DNA of 64,000 nucleotides, taken from Plasmodiophora brassicae (Eukaryota; Endomyxa: Phytomyxea; Phytomyxea; Plasmodiophorida). Of this stretch, positions 18,823 through 28,450 are shown one piece after another. The position numbers and the translations under genes were made by a program. The stretch is taken from the NCBI GenBank assembly GCA_036867785.1, contig CP145427.1, forward strand, positions 248,001-312,000. The letters run 5' to 3'. A model generated the notes under the pieces. That model was not told the origin of the DNA. It saw nothing but the letters and a program-made list of their open reading frames with translations, and did not search any database. Position 1 is the first letter of the stretch, and every line of letters starts with the position of its first letter.

Positions 18823-19344
18823 ATGGGGCGCAAGCGCATTGATATCGAACGGATTAAGGACGATCGGCGTCGCAACGAAACGTTCCGGAAGCGGAAGGCG
18901 GGACTGTTGAAGAAGTGCCAGGAGCTCGGCACGCTCTGCGACTGCGAGGTCGCGCTGATCATCATCAACGGCGACAAGCTGACGGCGTTCGGCAACAACG
19001 GCGCCAACGACACTGTACAACGGTACCTGAGCTTCGACGGCGAGATCGAGACGATTAACGGCGACCCGTCCGAGAACGGGGGATCAGGCGCGTCCGCCAA
19101 GCGGAACAAACTGAAGAAGCGCAAGCGAGTGGACGTCAGCGCGCCTGATATTCTCGGGTGGAACACGAACCCGGTCGCGATGGGCTTCGGCCCGAACGAA
19201 TCGCTGATGGGGTACCAGGGCGTCCCCACCGGCATGGAGGCCTATGCAGAAGCGCAGTCCAAGATGGGCAGCGGCGCCTTCGTCGACCTGAGCGGGTTCA
19301 GCAGCGGCCCGATCTTCCCCAACACGATGAGCGGCGGCATGTAG
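18823..19344 (+). CDS. MADS-box transcription factor 2
   Basis: Single exon, 173 residues, starting at ATG 18823 because MGRKRIDIERIKDDRRRNET begins exactly there; an upstream open extension is ignored. DNA-binding helix FRKRKAGLLKKCQELGTLCD followed by the strand CEVALIIINGDKLTAFG is canonical MADS. Downstream is an acidic segment, a basic patch (KRNKLKKRKRVD) that may serve as an extra nuclear signal, and a Gly/Ser/Met-rich tail. It lacks introns, unlike the other two MADS genes, whose introns interrupt the box at different places. No K-domain. Confidence 0.9.
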   Translation: MGRKRIDIERIKDDRRRNETFRKRKAGLLKKCQELGTLCDCEVALIIINGDKLTAFGNNGANDTVQRYLSFDGEIETINGDPSENGGSGASAKRNKLKKRKRVDVSAPDILGWNTNPVAMGFGPNESLMGYQGVPTGMEAYAEAQSKMGSGAFVDLSGFSSGPIFPNTMSGGM

Positions 19345-19488
19345 ACGATGGCCCATACGGCCGCCCCCCGCGTCATCGTCTGTCACTGTCTCGCGTTGTC
19401 CCCGCACACACACACAATACACAGACCATGATTCGTAGTACGTCGAATCTGGCTCGATCGATCCGCAAGGTACCCAGTATTCTAAACA

Positions 19489-20887
19489 ATGGCGACCTCG
19501 TTCGAGGCGGCCAAGTCGTTCCTGCAGAAGGCGTCGCCGACCGGCGTCAGCGTCTACGACCACCTGTCCGACCTGATCCTGAAGATCCTGCGCGAGGCGC
19601 CACCCGACGCCGTCGCCGACCTCGAGACGCTGTCGGCACGAGTCAAAGCCGAACGCCTCCACCCGGAACGCCTGCACGAAGGCCGACCTGCCGATCCCGA
19701 TAAGGGGCTCAAGGACGCGATCGCGGGCGCCAACGTCGCCACCCTGTCCCTGTTCCCGGCACCGTCGCCGGACGACGCTGAACCCGCCGAATCCATCGCT
19801 AACGACGTCGTCAGCGATGCGACCCTATTACGCTGCGCTGGCGTCGGCAGCGGCGACGAGGCGACGTTCCGACTCGGCCTGCAGATCGCCCAGCTGGAGA
19901 CGACGCTGGTGGCGCAGGGCGCCGTCAAGATCCGCTGGTTCGGGACGATCACCGGCGTAAAAGGCGACTACACGGTCGTGGAAGTGAAACTTGGCGAGCC
20001 CGGCGACGCCCCTGAAGGTCTGGAGGCGGCGCGAGGTGAAGCACCCGGGCAGGGCGCGAACGAGTACGCGTACTGGGTCCTGCCGACGCTGACGGGCACC
20101 TGGGCCCGCCTGCCCGACGTCCTGCCGGAGCAGATCCGCGTGTCGCGTTCCAAGAAGCGGCTGCTGACCGGCGACTTGAACGCGTCTGTCGGCGGCGCGC
20201 CTCACTTCCGCTGGCCGGAAGCATCGTACCTTCGCGCGATGATCGCCCGAATCGCGACGGCGACGCTGATCGCACCTGCCGGGTTCTACGAAGACAAAGG
20301 CGCCGACGAAGGCGGCGTCGTCCCCGCGGAAGCATGGTACGGGGCCAGGGTACTCATTGGCGATGGAGGGACGGGTTCTGACGCTAGGCCGCAGGGATGC
20401 CCCCAAGGCAGCCGTGCTGGCGACGGCGGACGGGTGGGTGCACGAACGTGCCGCGTTGCTGAAGCAGGGCCGGGTGGTGCCATGGGTGCCGCCGGAAGCC
20501 GACCCAGACGCCGACCCGCCGGCTGAGCAGGCGCCGGCGGAGGACGTCGAGGAGGCCATCCCTGCGTTACGGTCCCTGTCGGAAGACACGACCGACGTAG
20601 CCGCTTCCGCCTGGTCGTTCCGGGTGTCGCCTGGTGCACACCCGGTGGTGACAGCGATGTCGCTGACGTGGCCAGGGGCGGTGACCGTCGCCAAAGGGAA
20701 ATCGTTCGTCAGCGTCTACGTTGGCGATGGCGTCCGGCAGACGGCGACGGCGTACGCCCCCGTCCTGCCGAGCGCGTTCCAGGCCGAGTTCAAGGATGAC
20801 GAGGAGGAGCCCAAGCTGAAGGAGCAGGAGGATCCGCTGCCACCCCCCGCTGAGGAGAAGCCAACTGCCGAAGAGACGCCTGCCTGA
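19489..20887 (+). CDS. RSPH4/6: Radial spoke head protein 4/6 homologue
   Basis: Exons 19489-20336 and 20395-20887 with a 58-nt intron; 446 residues. The N-terminus GVSVYDHLSDLILKIL, the central HFRWPEASYLRAMIARIA and the C-terminal SLTWPGAVTVAKGKSFVSVYVG are the conserved blocks of the radial-spoke head family. An acidic Glu/Pro tail follows, as in other members. The protein forms part of the radial spoke heads that transmit signals from the central pair to the dynein arms, so a 9+2 motile axoneme is expected. Its last part is copied at 32772-32941 as the edge of a segmental duplication. Confidence 0.9.
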
Positions 20888-20935
20888 GTTCAGAAACAGG
20901 TCAAACGAAGGCTTTCATTTCACGATAAACGGAGG

Positions 20936-22497
20936 TCAGAGCTCGAGAATGCGCAGCGGGATCGCGCCAGACATGGTGGGGACGTTGGTCAGTTTCTTGT
21001 GGATGACGGCGCCGATGGCAATCAGGACAACGACGGCGCCGGTCAGGCCCAGTATCAGGTACAGGAGCGTCATCTGCCCTGCGCGTTTCACGGGAGGTCG
21101 TGTCTGCCCCTTGATCTTCTTGATTTCCATATCGGCCTTCGCTGACAGATGACGGACGTAGCCGTTGACACTGGCGGTGGCGACGGCAGCTAGGCTGGCG
21201 CCTTTCATGAACGCTGTCGGCGCGAACGTCTCCTCAACAACGAAGGGCGGCTTCGTTTTCCCAGCGTGGGAACCCGTGAGGGCGCCGACACCGGTAGCAA
21301 GGACAACAGGGACGAGGGACGACGTCCATGTGAACTTGGCTTTCTCGATCTTGCCTTCCGTGTCCTGGATCTGCTTGCTGAGGCTCTCCCTGTCTGCCAA
21401 GCACTGTTTGACCGTGCTGTTGATACCTGCCAGAACATGCGCATCCTCGTTGGCGGTCAGGTCGGCGATTGTAATCTGAAGCTCGCTGATCGTGGCGTTG
21501 AGGTTCTGGGACATTACCGACTGCTCTTTAGCGAAGACCTGGCGGTGGATCTCGATTCTCGACGTGTACTTGTCGATCGTCGCCTGGGCCTTCTCTACCG
21601 TCTGTTGGTGTTTGCGCCTGCTGCTAGTTACGATTTCCTGGAAGTTGTCGACGAACTTCTGCAACTTGTTCTTTTGGTTGGCGACCTCCTGTTGCACTTC
21701 GTTCTCGAGGCGTTCGATACTTTCGCGAATCTGGGACTCCTTGGTGGATCGCTTCTTGTGTGTCTCTTGGACTTTAGCCCGTTCGGCCTCGATCACAGTC
21801 TCTCGTTGACAATTTTCATTGGTCAAGACATCGACCATGTTCCGACGCGTGTCCTGAAGTGTTACGATGGCCTTGTTAGACATTGCCTTTGTCACTACTT
21901 GACTCTTTGGCATGACCACCACGTCCTTCTCCCCGTATACCCACTGTTTGTGTGGCCCAAACCAAGCAACCCATTGACTGATATCACACAATTTGTGAAC
22001 AGCACCTCGAAACCTGTTATGTGATTTAAAAATGGGTACCAGACTACCAGTGCACGTTACGACCTACCCAATTCTCTCAACGGTCGTCAGATGGTTCCGG
22101 TCCTGCATCTGGAAGAAGTCCGTACCAACATAAAACAGCAAGTTTTCAACCGACTCGACTTTGAAAATGATGGTTTTGGCCCCATCGCAGCCCTGCAACC
22201 TCTCAGGTGAAGGCATGAATACGCCGCCTGCAGCACGTAGAGCGGGAATCGTGCTATTGTGAAGCAATGTTGTCAGTCCACTGATATGCCCGTGTAAATC
22301 TGGACCGGTACCGACATCTCCACCTCGGCGACCTGTGATGAACGGGCACCTGGCAACTGCTTGCATTCCACGTCACTGCGGCTGCACATTCGGCAATTCT
22401 TGACCCATTTGTCGAACTTGACAAACTGGCTGGTTGCCGCCGGCAGGAATTCCGCCAACAACGCGATAGCGAACAGAGCGCATGCACAGAGATGCAT
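20936..22497 (-). CDS. Secreted coiled-coil membrane protein, family M (copy A)
   Basis: Exons (complement): 22312-22497, 22068-22192, 20936-22013; 462 residues; introns of 119 and 54 nt. Signal peptide CACALFAIALLAEFLPAA, a short Cys segment (KWVKNCRMCSRSDVECK), a motif CDISQWVAWFGPHKQW, then about 170 residues of coiled coil (ERLENEVQQEVANQKNKL and onward), two hydrophobic segments (SSLVPVVLATGVGALTG; SLAAVATASVNGYV), a basic loop and a C-terminal membrane helix (MTLLYLILGLTGAVVVLIAI). The gene at 22717 has the same layout and related motifs, so the two are divergent paralogues. Without splicing the body lacks an ATG before CDISQ (it would start at TTG), which supports the exon model. The first intron is the weaker call. 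Function unknown; orientation suggests a long coiled-coil ectodomain. Confidence 0.66.
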
Positions 22498-22716
22498 GGT
22501 GAGCGTCTCCCGGTTGTCGATTGAACAGTGATCTCTGACCGCCCTCTGCTTGGCCTGGTCTAAATCGGATCTATTCCCAATTTGTCCAAACTCATGTCTA
22601 AATCGGGGACGGGGAGTCTCTCCACCTGTTCCCAATTTGGCCAAATTCGCCGTTCCCGCCTAAATTCGGGACGGGGTATTTGGAGGCCGATGTACTGAGC
22701 TTCCGGATTCATTGTC
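22498..22716. promoter_or_regulatory. Bidirectional promoter with repeated CTAAATCGGGGACGG motif
   Basis: Between divergent start codons. It holds CTAAATCGGATC, CTAAATCGGGGACGGGG and CTAAATTCGGGACGGGG interleaved with two TTCCCAATTTG(T/G)CCAAA elements, that is, about two and a half units of a repeat of roughly 60 bp. The same motif class (CTATTTCGGGGACG) occurs upstream of secreted protein 1. Conserved in copy A' (34560-34778). Confidence 0.6.
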
Positions 22717-24402
22717 ATGAGAGCGCTACGCACGATCCGCCAATTGTGCCTCGCGGCAGCGCTGTTCGTTGCTGCCGTGTCGAAGTACAATACGTTCGAC
22801 CAATGGAAAGCAGCATGCATGCTGTGCCAGAAGCTGGCCGACACGAAGTGCACATTCGACGCGGAAGAGGATGGCACTGAAGGAGAACGGCCCTGCTGCT
22901 TCAAAGTCAACGAGAACCAGTTTGGGTTTGTAAATTGCAGCCGTATCACCTAGGCATAGCAGTCCTAACGTTTCGACAATCATAGTGTCGTTATCATGGA
23001 CCCGAAGCAGTTGGAGCAATTTGGAGAGAACCGATATCAGGGATGTGGTGGCATCCAGCATTTGACGTTCCATTTCTTTAAAGGGTGGAGCAAACAAATC
23101 GCATTGCCCCGCAGTGTATTTCTTCGGGAGAATCTCTTCGTTCTCAGTGACGACACCCATTTGCAGGACATCGAAATCCTTGAGTACGTACACTATATTA
23201 GACTTTGGGCCAGCCGACGTACTGATGCGCTGATTAGGGCATCCAATGCAGCGGACGATGCAGTGGAGTATGCCCAGACATGGATCGATATTCTTTCTGG
23301 TGTTGAAGCTTTAGCGTTCAATCACTTTTGGTTCCAAAGGGCAAGCCACTTCAACGAGCTGTCCGAAACGGTCAACAACGCAGTGCGTCAGGCGAGCGAC
23401 ATCGAAAACTTGAAGAAGGATGAAGCACCGTCAGCAACGTTTGCACAAGCGGAACCCCAGATTAGTCAACTTCTGACGAGACGATTGGAACTGGACGTTG
23501 CAAGCCGGGAGGTTCAAGCCGCCAGAGCCCTTGCCGAGGCGAGCCTGGACGATGTCTCAATTCAGAACCTGATGGAGCGCCAGAACAATCTACATCGGCA
23601 GCTTCATGCGAAAGGCATTGAGAAGCTGATTGCTGAGATGTACCCGGAGCTGGCCAACACGTACGCCACCAAGCTCATGGAGCACAATGTGACCGAGTCA
23701 CAGCAACTCGAATTGGAGCAGGGACTGCATGAGAAGGAAGCCGCGCTGGAGGCCAAGCTGAGCCAATTTGACACGCCCCACAAAGTCAGGTTGCTCAACG
23801 ACATGTTCAACGCAACGTTGGCATTCCGTGACGAACTCGAGCGCAAACGCAAGCTGATTGCCGACCGCATCAAGGCAAAGGTTAGCGTATCGGCAAACTC
23901 TACGATGCAGGCCTGCCGAGCGGACGTGGACGGAATGGGAATTCAATTGGGCAACCTGAAGGTAAAGCTGACCGATCAGACGAGGGGCACCAGGCTACGA
24001 TATGGGGTTACGTCTCTGGCCGCCGTGGCTGGCGCGGCTGGCACCTCAGCGTTAGCTTATGCACGCGCACCCACGAAGACGGTTACCGCGCTGCCATCAG
24101 GCGGTTCGCAGTTGAAAGCGGCAGCCATGGGCCTGGTCGCTGGAGCTATCACCGCTCAAAGCGGCTTAGCTGTACAGCATCGCATTGTCAAGAGCGCCAC
24201 GAAATCCAAGCGGGGCATCCAGGGGCCCGTGCCCAAACCGACGCAACCTCCCGCCTCCAACCGGCTCCTGTTTGTCATGGTCGCCTGCGCCATCGTCGTC
24301 CTCCTCTCCATCATTGTCGCATCGTTCGTCACGAAACGCAACGGCAAAGTTGCCCAGAAGATTACCCCAGTCGTGAACCCAGTCAAGACCGATTTCGAAT
24401 GA
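22717..24402 (+). CDS. Secreted coiled-coil membrane protein, family M, paralogue 2 (copy A)
   Basis: Exons 22717-22925 and 22986-24402; 541 residues. The 60-nt intron (GTTTGT...CCTAAC...CATAG) joins a signal-peptide/Cys exon to the body; unspliced, the sequence would be a 78-residue secreted peptide and a separate 468-residue protein 43 nt apart. Signal peptide LCLAAALFVAAVS; segment FDQWKAACMLCQKLADTKC parallels the Cys segment of the gene at 20936; YQGCGGIQHLTFHFFKGW parallels its CDISQW motif. Coiled coils span about residues 220-390, followed by two Ala/Gly-rich hydrophobic segments, a Lys-rich loop and a terminal membrane helix (LLFVMVACAIVVLLSIIVAS). Function unknown. Confidence 0.7.
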
Positions 24403-24919
24403 TTTGTTTCTCCGTTTCAATACACGTCTCTACCTTCCAGCACGAATGCGCTGGTGTCGGCTCAGATGTCCAGCGTTACGGCCGGAACACGTACGAGCGG
24501 CGTGCGTACTGGTAACGGTTACGTACCGGCAGTGGCTTGGCAGGGTGACAACAGTAAACCGTCCGCCGACACCGACCTCAGTCGGTTATTCCATGTTCTG
24601 GAGACGATCATCGTCTGGTTTCATGTCGCATTGTTCCGTCTCCGAACATGCAGCCCGCTGCCGACGTCGTCGTCATGCCGCTCGGCTCTGCTCACACCAA
24701 CCGGCCCATCCAACACGGACGTCGACCGCCCCGGGGCCCTGGTCGGATCGCACCTATGCGGTTCTATGACGCTTCGTGCGATGCTTAATTTAGCAGTGGT
24801 AAATATTTACTGGCGCAGCCCGTCGCCGGATTCCCGACCCGCAGCTGCACTCAGTCTTGGGCTGACCAGTCGCCTCACCTCTGCCCTCAAGTCACAATCA
24901 TCGTTGCACATTGCGCAGC
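24403..24919 (+). other. Intergenic; end of block A and promoter of the 24920 gene
   Basis: No gene recognised. The part up to 24801 is repeated at 36465-36864. The rest is unique and precedes the next start codon. Confidence 0.5.
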
Positions 24920-26425
24920 ATGACGCCGGTCCACCTCATCGTCGCCCTGCTGCTCATCATCGTCCTGCTCTCCAGCGTGTACGTTAAGCGTCCGCAGTAC
25001 CTGACCGGCAGCATCGGCCCGCGCCTGCGTATCGCTGGGCGCCCTCGTCTCCTGCTGCGACCCGCCCCACCGACCCCATCGCCCGCGTTTCTTCACGCCT
25101 GCGCGCAGTCGTATCAGCGACTACTCGAGCTCAGCCAGGAACAGTTCACGCGCGCCCAGAAGACGCGGTACTGGTACCCCTGGACGCCTGCACGGCCTGA
25201 TTTCAACGCCACCATCGTCGCGTGGCACGACGAACGTCGCTCATCGAATTTATCACTCGCATCGGACGACGATGTCGCCCTGTTCACTGAGATCGCCCGA
25301 ACTGGTACCTGTACCAACTCGGACCGCGTCGCGTTCCTGACGCATTCGAACATATCGTTGCCAATAGTGCCATCGTCGTCCTCGCTGCTCACTCGCCTTT
25401 CGATCCCGTCGTTCGGTTCGTTAAGGAACCGGTTCCGTGCCCAGCCAGTGGCACCTTATGAAGATGTCGATGCGTATCGCGCCCTACGCGATCTCTGCCT
25501 GGCGACGCATAAGACAAAGTGGAACCCGTTCGCACCGCGCATCCCATCGACATTCGACGAAGCGTTCCAGCAGTGGAACACGACCTGGACTGCGCGCCTT
25601 CAGCATGAGCTTCGTCCCGAAGCCCAGGCGATCGAACAGCTCCGTCAACTGTTCAACACTGGCAGCTGTGATGATCGCCGACCGATCGCGCGTCTGACGT
25701 CGTCGAGTTTTCTGGCCCCGAGTTGCACCGATCTGCTGCACGAATTGCACGTATCGGCCCGTCAAGCGTTCGAGGCCGGCACCCACCTGGAGTGGACGAC
25801 ATTGGACCAGTTTGACAGCGCCCACGGCGAGGAATGTGCTCTGTCACCCGCCGATTTCAACTTGTTCGCCGAGGTGGCATCCTCGGGCAACTGCGACGAT
25901 CCTGACAGGTATAAGGCCCTGACGGGCGTCAGCCCGGATTACATGGCGCCTGACCGGCCAGATGTCCCACGTACGTGGCGGGATAGGCTGGGGAACCTGC
26001 ACGCAAGGCTCCCGCAATGGACACGAGCGATCACCAACCCGTACGAGTACGTGCAGGACAGGGTCGAGACAGTGCCCGTCGTTCGCAACATGCGCACATG
26101 GTACAACCGCGTCGTGAACGCTGTGAACCGGACCGGCAACGTGATTCGATCGCCGGGGCATGCACTTCGCGGCGTGCAGGAGGCGTTCGTCAAGGGCAAC
26201 CTGGCAACCAAGACGAAGATCGTCATGACGGCGATCCTGGCCGGCGGGCTTTCGGCCGAGCTGGCCGTGCTGTCCGGCAAGAAGGCGTATCGCATCGTCA
26301 GGTCAGTGTCGCGGCCGTTGAAGTCGAAAACGGTCTGGATCCCCGCTGCCGTCCTGTCGTCCATGTTCGTCGCATCGAAGATGTGCAACGCGACGTCGTC
26401 GCTGCGATGGGCCTGTAGTCGCTGA
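24920..26425 (+). CDS. Family W secreted/membrane protein, copy 1 (501 aa)
   Basis: Single exon; ATG 24920 chosen as the first ATG before the hydrophobic signal or anchor (VHLIVALLLIIVLLSSVYV). The ectodomain contains a recurring module of the form LFxEhAxxGxCxxxxRhxxLT: DVALFTEIARTGTCTNSDR, QLRQLFNTGSCDDRRPIARL and FNLFAEVASSGNCDDPDRYK, so it is probably built of repeats of 90-100 residues each with one Cys. Two hydrophobic stretches close the protein (KIVMTAILAGGLSAELAVLS; TVWIPAAVLSSMFVASKMC). The tandem neighbour at 26704 is a full-length paralogue with every module conserved. No similarity to a known family recognised. Confidence 0.78.
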   Translation: MTPVHLIVALLLIIVLLSSVYVKRPQYLTGSIGPRLRIAGRPRLLLRPAPPTPSPAFLHACAQSYQRLLELSQEQFTRAQKTRYWYPWTPARPDFNATIVAWHDERRSSNLSLASDDDVALFTEIARTGTCTNSDRVAFLTHSNISLPIVPSSSSLLTRLSIPSFGSLRNRFRAQPVAPYEDVDAYRALRDLCLATHKTKWNPFAPRIPSTFDEAFQQWNTTWTARLQHELRPEAQAIEQLRQLFNTGSCDDRRPIARLTSSSFLAPSCTDLLHELHVSARQAFEAGTHLEWTTLDQFDSAHGEECALSPADFNLFAEVASSGNCDDPDRYKALTGVSPDYMAPDRPDVPRTWRDRLGNLHARLPQWTRAITNPYEYVQDRVETVPVVRNMRTWYNRVVNAVNRTGNVIRSPGHALRGVQEAFVKGNLATKTKIVMTAILAGGLSAELAVLSGKKAYRIVRSVSRPLKSKTVWIPAAVLSSMFVASKMCNATSSLRWACSR

Positions 26426-26703
26426 TTCATCAACGAGCGATTTTCCTGTCACATCGCTGATACATTACCGATTGTTCACACCTGGGCCTTCTTCATAGCG
26501 AGTGTTCGTTCGTCGCTAAAATTAGGTTTGGGACACTGGTGACAGGTGGCCACGCGTGCGCGCAGCCCAACGTCGAGTGCGCACTTTACCAGACCATACA
26601 CGGCGATGGTCACTGACGCCAAACCCAAAAGCCACTGCCCAGGGTCACTGTCCGACATCACTGCTGTGCCCACTCAGCAGATCACCCCTCGGCTTCCCGC
26701 AAC

Positions 26704-28245
26704 ATGGCTCCCGCGATTCACTTCATCGTCCTGCTACTCCTGATCTTCCTTCTCTCGGGCGTTGTATATCGTGGACCGTCCAGGTATCTGCACGGCAGCA
26801 GCCAGCCCCGGATCGATCAGTTCCCGCGTCCACGCCTCCAGCAGGTCCATACCTCCCTACCACCTGATCAGGTCGTGGAAGCCTCCCTGGAATCCTACCA
26901 ACGACTACTCAAACTCAGCCAGGAGCAGTTCACACGCACCCAGAGACCATGGTATCGGTTCTTGTGGGTGCCTGCTCCTGATTTCAACGCCACCGTTCAC
27001 ACGTGGCACTGTGAACGGGAACGGCTGAACCTGCCCCGCGCTTCAGACGACGACGTCTCCCTCTTCACCGAAATCGCTCGAACGGGTTCCTGCACCGACC
27101 TACACCGCATCGAAGCCCTAACCAACTCAAACATGTCCCTTCAGACGTCTGCGCCGCTTTCCTCACTCTCCTCCATGCCGTTGCTCTCTCGCATACCAAT
27201 CCCATCGTTCGGTTCGTTGGGGAATTGGATCGGCCGGCAGCCATCGGCTCCAGTGCAAGACGCTGACGCGTATCGAGCCTTACGGGACCTGTGCCTGGCC
27301 AAACACAAGAGGAGGTGGAACCCGTTTTCGTCGCGCATCCCAGAGACGTTCGAGGACGCGTTCTGGCAGTGGGACGTGACCTGGTCAGCGCCTCTTCAGC
27401 ATGAGCTTCACCCTGGCGACCAGGCGATTGATCAGTTCCGGCAGCTGTTCGATCGAGGCAGCTGCGATGATCGGCGACCGATCGCGCGTCTGACGTCGTC
27501 GAGCTTTCTAGCACCGACTTGCACCCAGCTGCTGTATGACTTGCACGTGCTGGCCCGTCAAGCGTTTGATACCGACTCCCCTTTCCAATGGACGTTCGAA
27601 CTTTTCGACGATGCCCACGGCAAGGAATGTTCGTTGACGCTAGACGACTTTAGCTTGTTCGTCGAGGTGGCAACGTCGGGCACGTGCGGCGATTCCGGCA
27701 GGTACAGGGTCATGACGGGCGTCGCGCCGTCGTACGTAGTACCTGAGCCTGGCCTCCCTACTACAACGACGATGCGGGATTGGTTGCGTAACCAGCTGAA
27801 TTCGTGCAGGAGACGGCTTCCGAAGTGGACCGAAGCGTTCTCGGACCCTTCACGCTATGTTCAAGAGCAAGTCGAGTCGACAGTGCCAGCTGTTCGAAAC
27901 GTGCGCTCATGGTACAAACGAGTTGTGAACGTGGTCAACCGGACGAGGGCCGTGATTTCATCGCCAGGGCGTGCGGTTCGTGACCTGAAGGAAACCTTCG
28001 CCAAGGGCAACCTGGCGACCAAGACGAAGATCGTCATGACCGCTGTCCTGGCTGGCAGCCTGGCCACCCAAATCGCAATTCTGTCCGGCAAGACGACGTT
28101 TCGCATTGGCAAGTCTATCGCTCGTCCGCTCAAACCCAAGACGGTCTGGATCCCTGCTGCCGTTCTGTCGTCCATGTTCCTCGCCTCCAAGTTATGCGAC
28201 AAGACCGCGTCTTTGCAATGGGCATGTCGCCACCTCTGCCATTGA
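26704..28245 (+). CDS. Family W secreted/membrane protein, copy 2 (513 aa)
   Basis: Single exon starting at ATG 26704. It aligns over its whole length with the protein at 24920: N-terminal anchor IHFIVLLLLIFLLSGVVY, the modules DVSLFTEIARTGSCTDLHR, QFRQLFDRGSCDDRRPIARL and FSLFVEVATSGTCGDSGRYR, then KGNLATKTKIVMTAVLAG and KTVWIPAAVLSSMFLASKLC. The tail is better conserved than the N-terminal 120 residues, which are Pro/Ser-rich and variable. The 278-bp interval between the two copies contains no gene. A tandem duplication retained as two open copies. Confidence 0.78.
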   Translation: MAPAIHFIVLLLLIFLLSGVVYRGPSRYLHGSSQPRIDQFPRPRLQQVHTSLPPDQVVEASLESYQRLLKLSQEQFTRTQRPWYRFLWVPAPDFNATVHTWHCERERLNLPRASDDDVSLFTEIARTGSCTDLHRIEALTNSNMSLQTSAPLSSLSSMPLLSRIPIPSFGSLGNWIGRQPSAPVQDADAYRALRDLCLAKHKRRWNPFSSRIPETFEDAFWQWDVTWSAPLQHELHPGDQAIDQFRQLFDRGSCDDRRPIARLTSSSFLAPTCTQLLYDLHVLARQAFDTDSPFQWTFELFDDAHGKECSLTLDDFSLFVEVATSGTCGDSGRYRVMTGVAPSYVVPEPGLPTTTTMRDWLRNQLNSCRRRLPKWTEAFSDPSRYVQEQVESTVPAVRNVRSWYKRVVNVVNRTRAVISSPGRAVRDLKETFAKGNLATKTKIVMTAVLAGSLATQIAILSGKTTFRIGKSIARPLKPKTVWIPAAVLSSMFLASKLCDKTASLQWACRHLCH

Positions 28246-28450
28246 TTCTGGTGGTTTCCGTCCCAGGTCACCGACAATATATCGAACGTTGCACACCCTG
28301 CGTCGTCCTGACCTTTCGTTAGTCAGGTCGAAGAATTCTCTGTGGTAGAAGAAGCACCCCATCACTACATAGTTATCCGAACGCACGCGTCTGGGTGTTC
28401 GAAAGGACATGAAACAAGCATGAATGTATCGTGAAATAGATTTGGTCATA

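Larger units (their letters stand above)
20703..24801. repeat. Segmental duplication, source block A
   Basis: About 4.1 kb that recurs at 32772-36864 in the same orientation with a few percent divergence and some indels. It runs from within the last exon of the radial-spoke gene to the TTTAGCAGTGGTA sequence 400 bp beyond the second coiled-coil gene. Taken as source because it includes the intact radial-spoke gene border. Confidence 0.92.

Noticed and set aside
21266-22024. A 252-codon plus frame antisense to the coiled-coil gene (also at 33321-34079)
   Set aside because: It lacks motifs and is explained by the codon bias of the minus-strand coiled coil; the duplicate simply copies it.
22273-22497. 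Stand-alone 74-residue small secreted protein
   Set aside because: The downstream frame is conserved in both duplicates, and the splice to the coiled-coil body gives an in-frame product matching the paralogue at 22717, so it is better read as the first exon.
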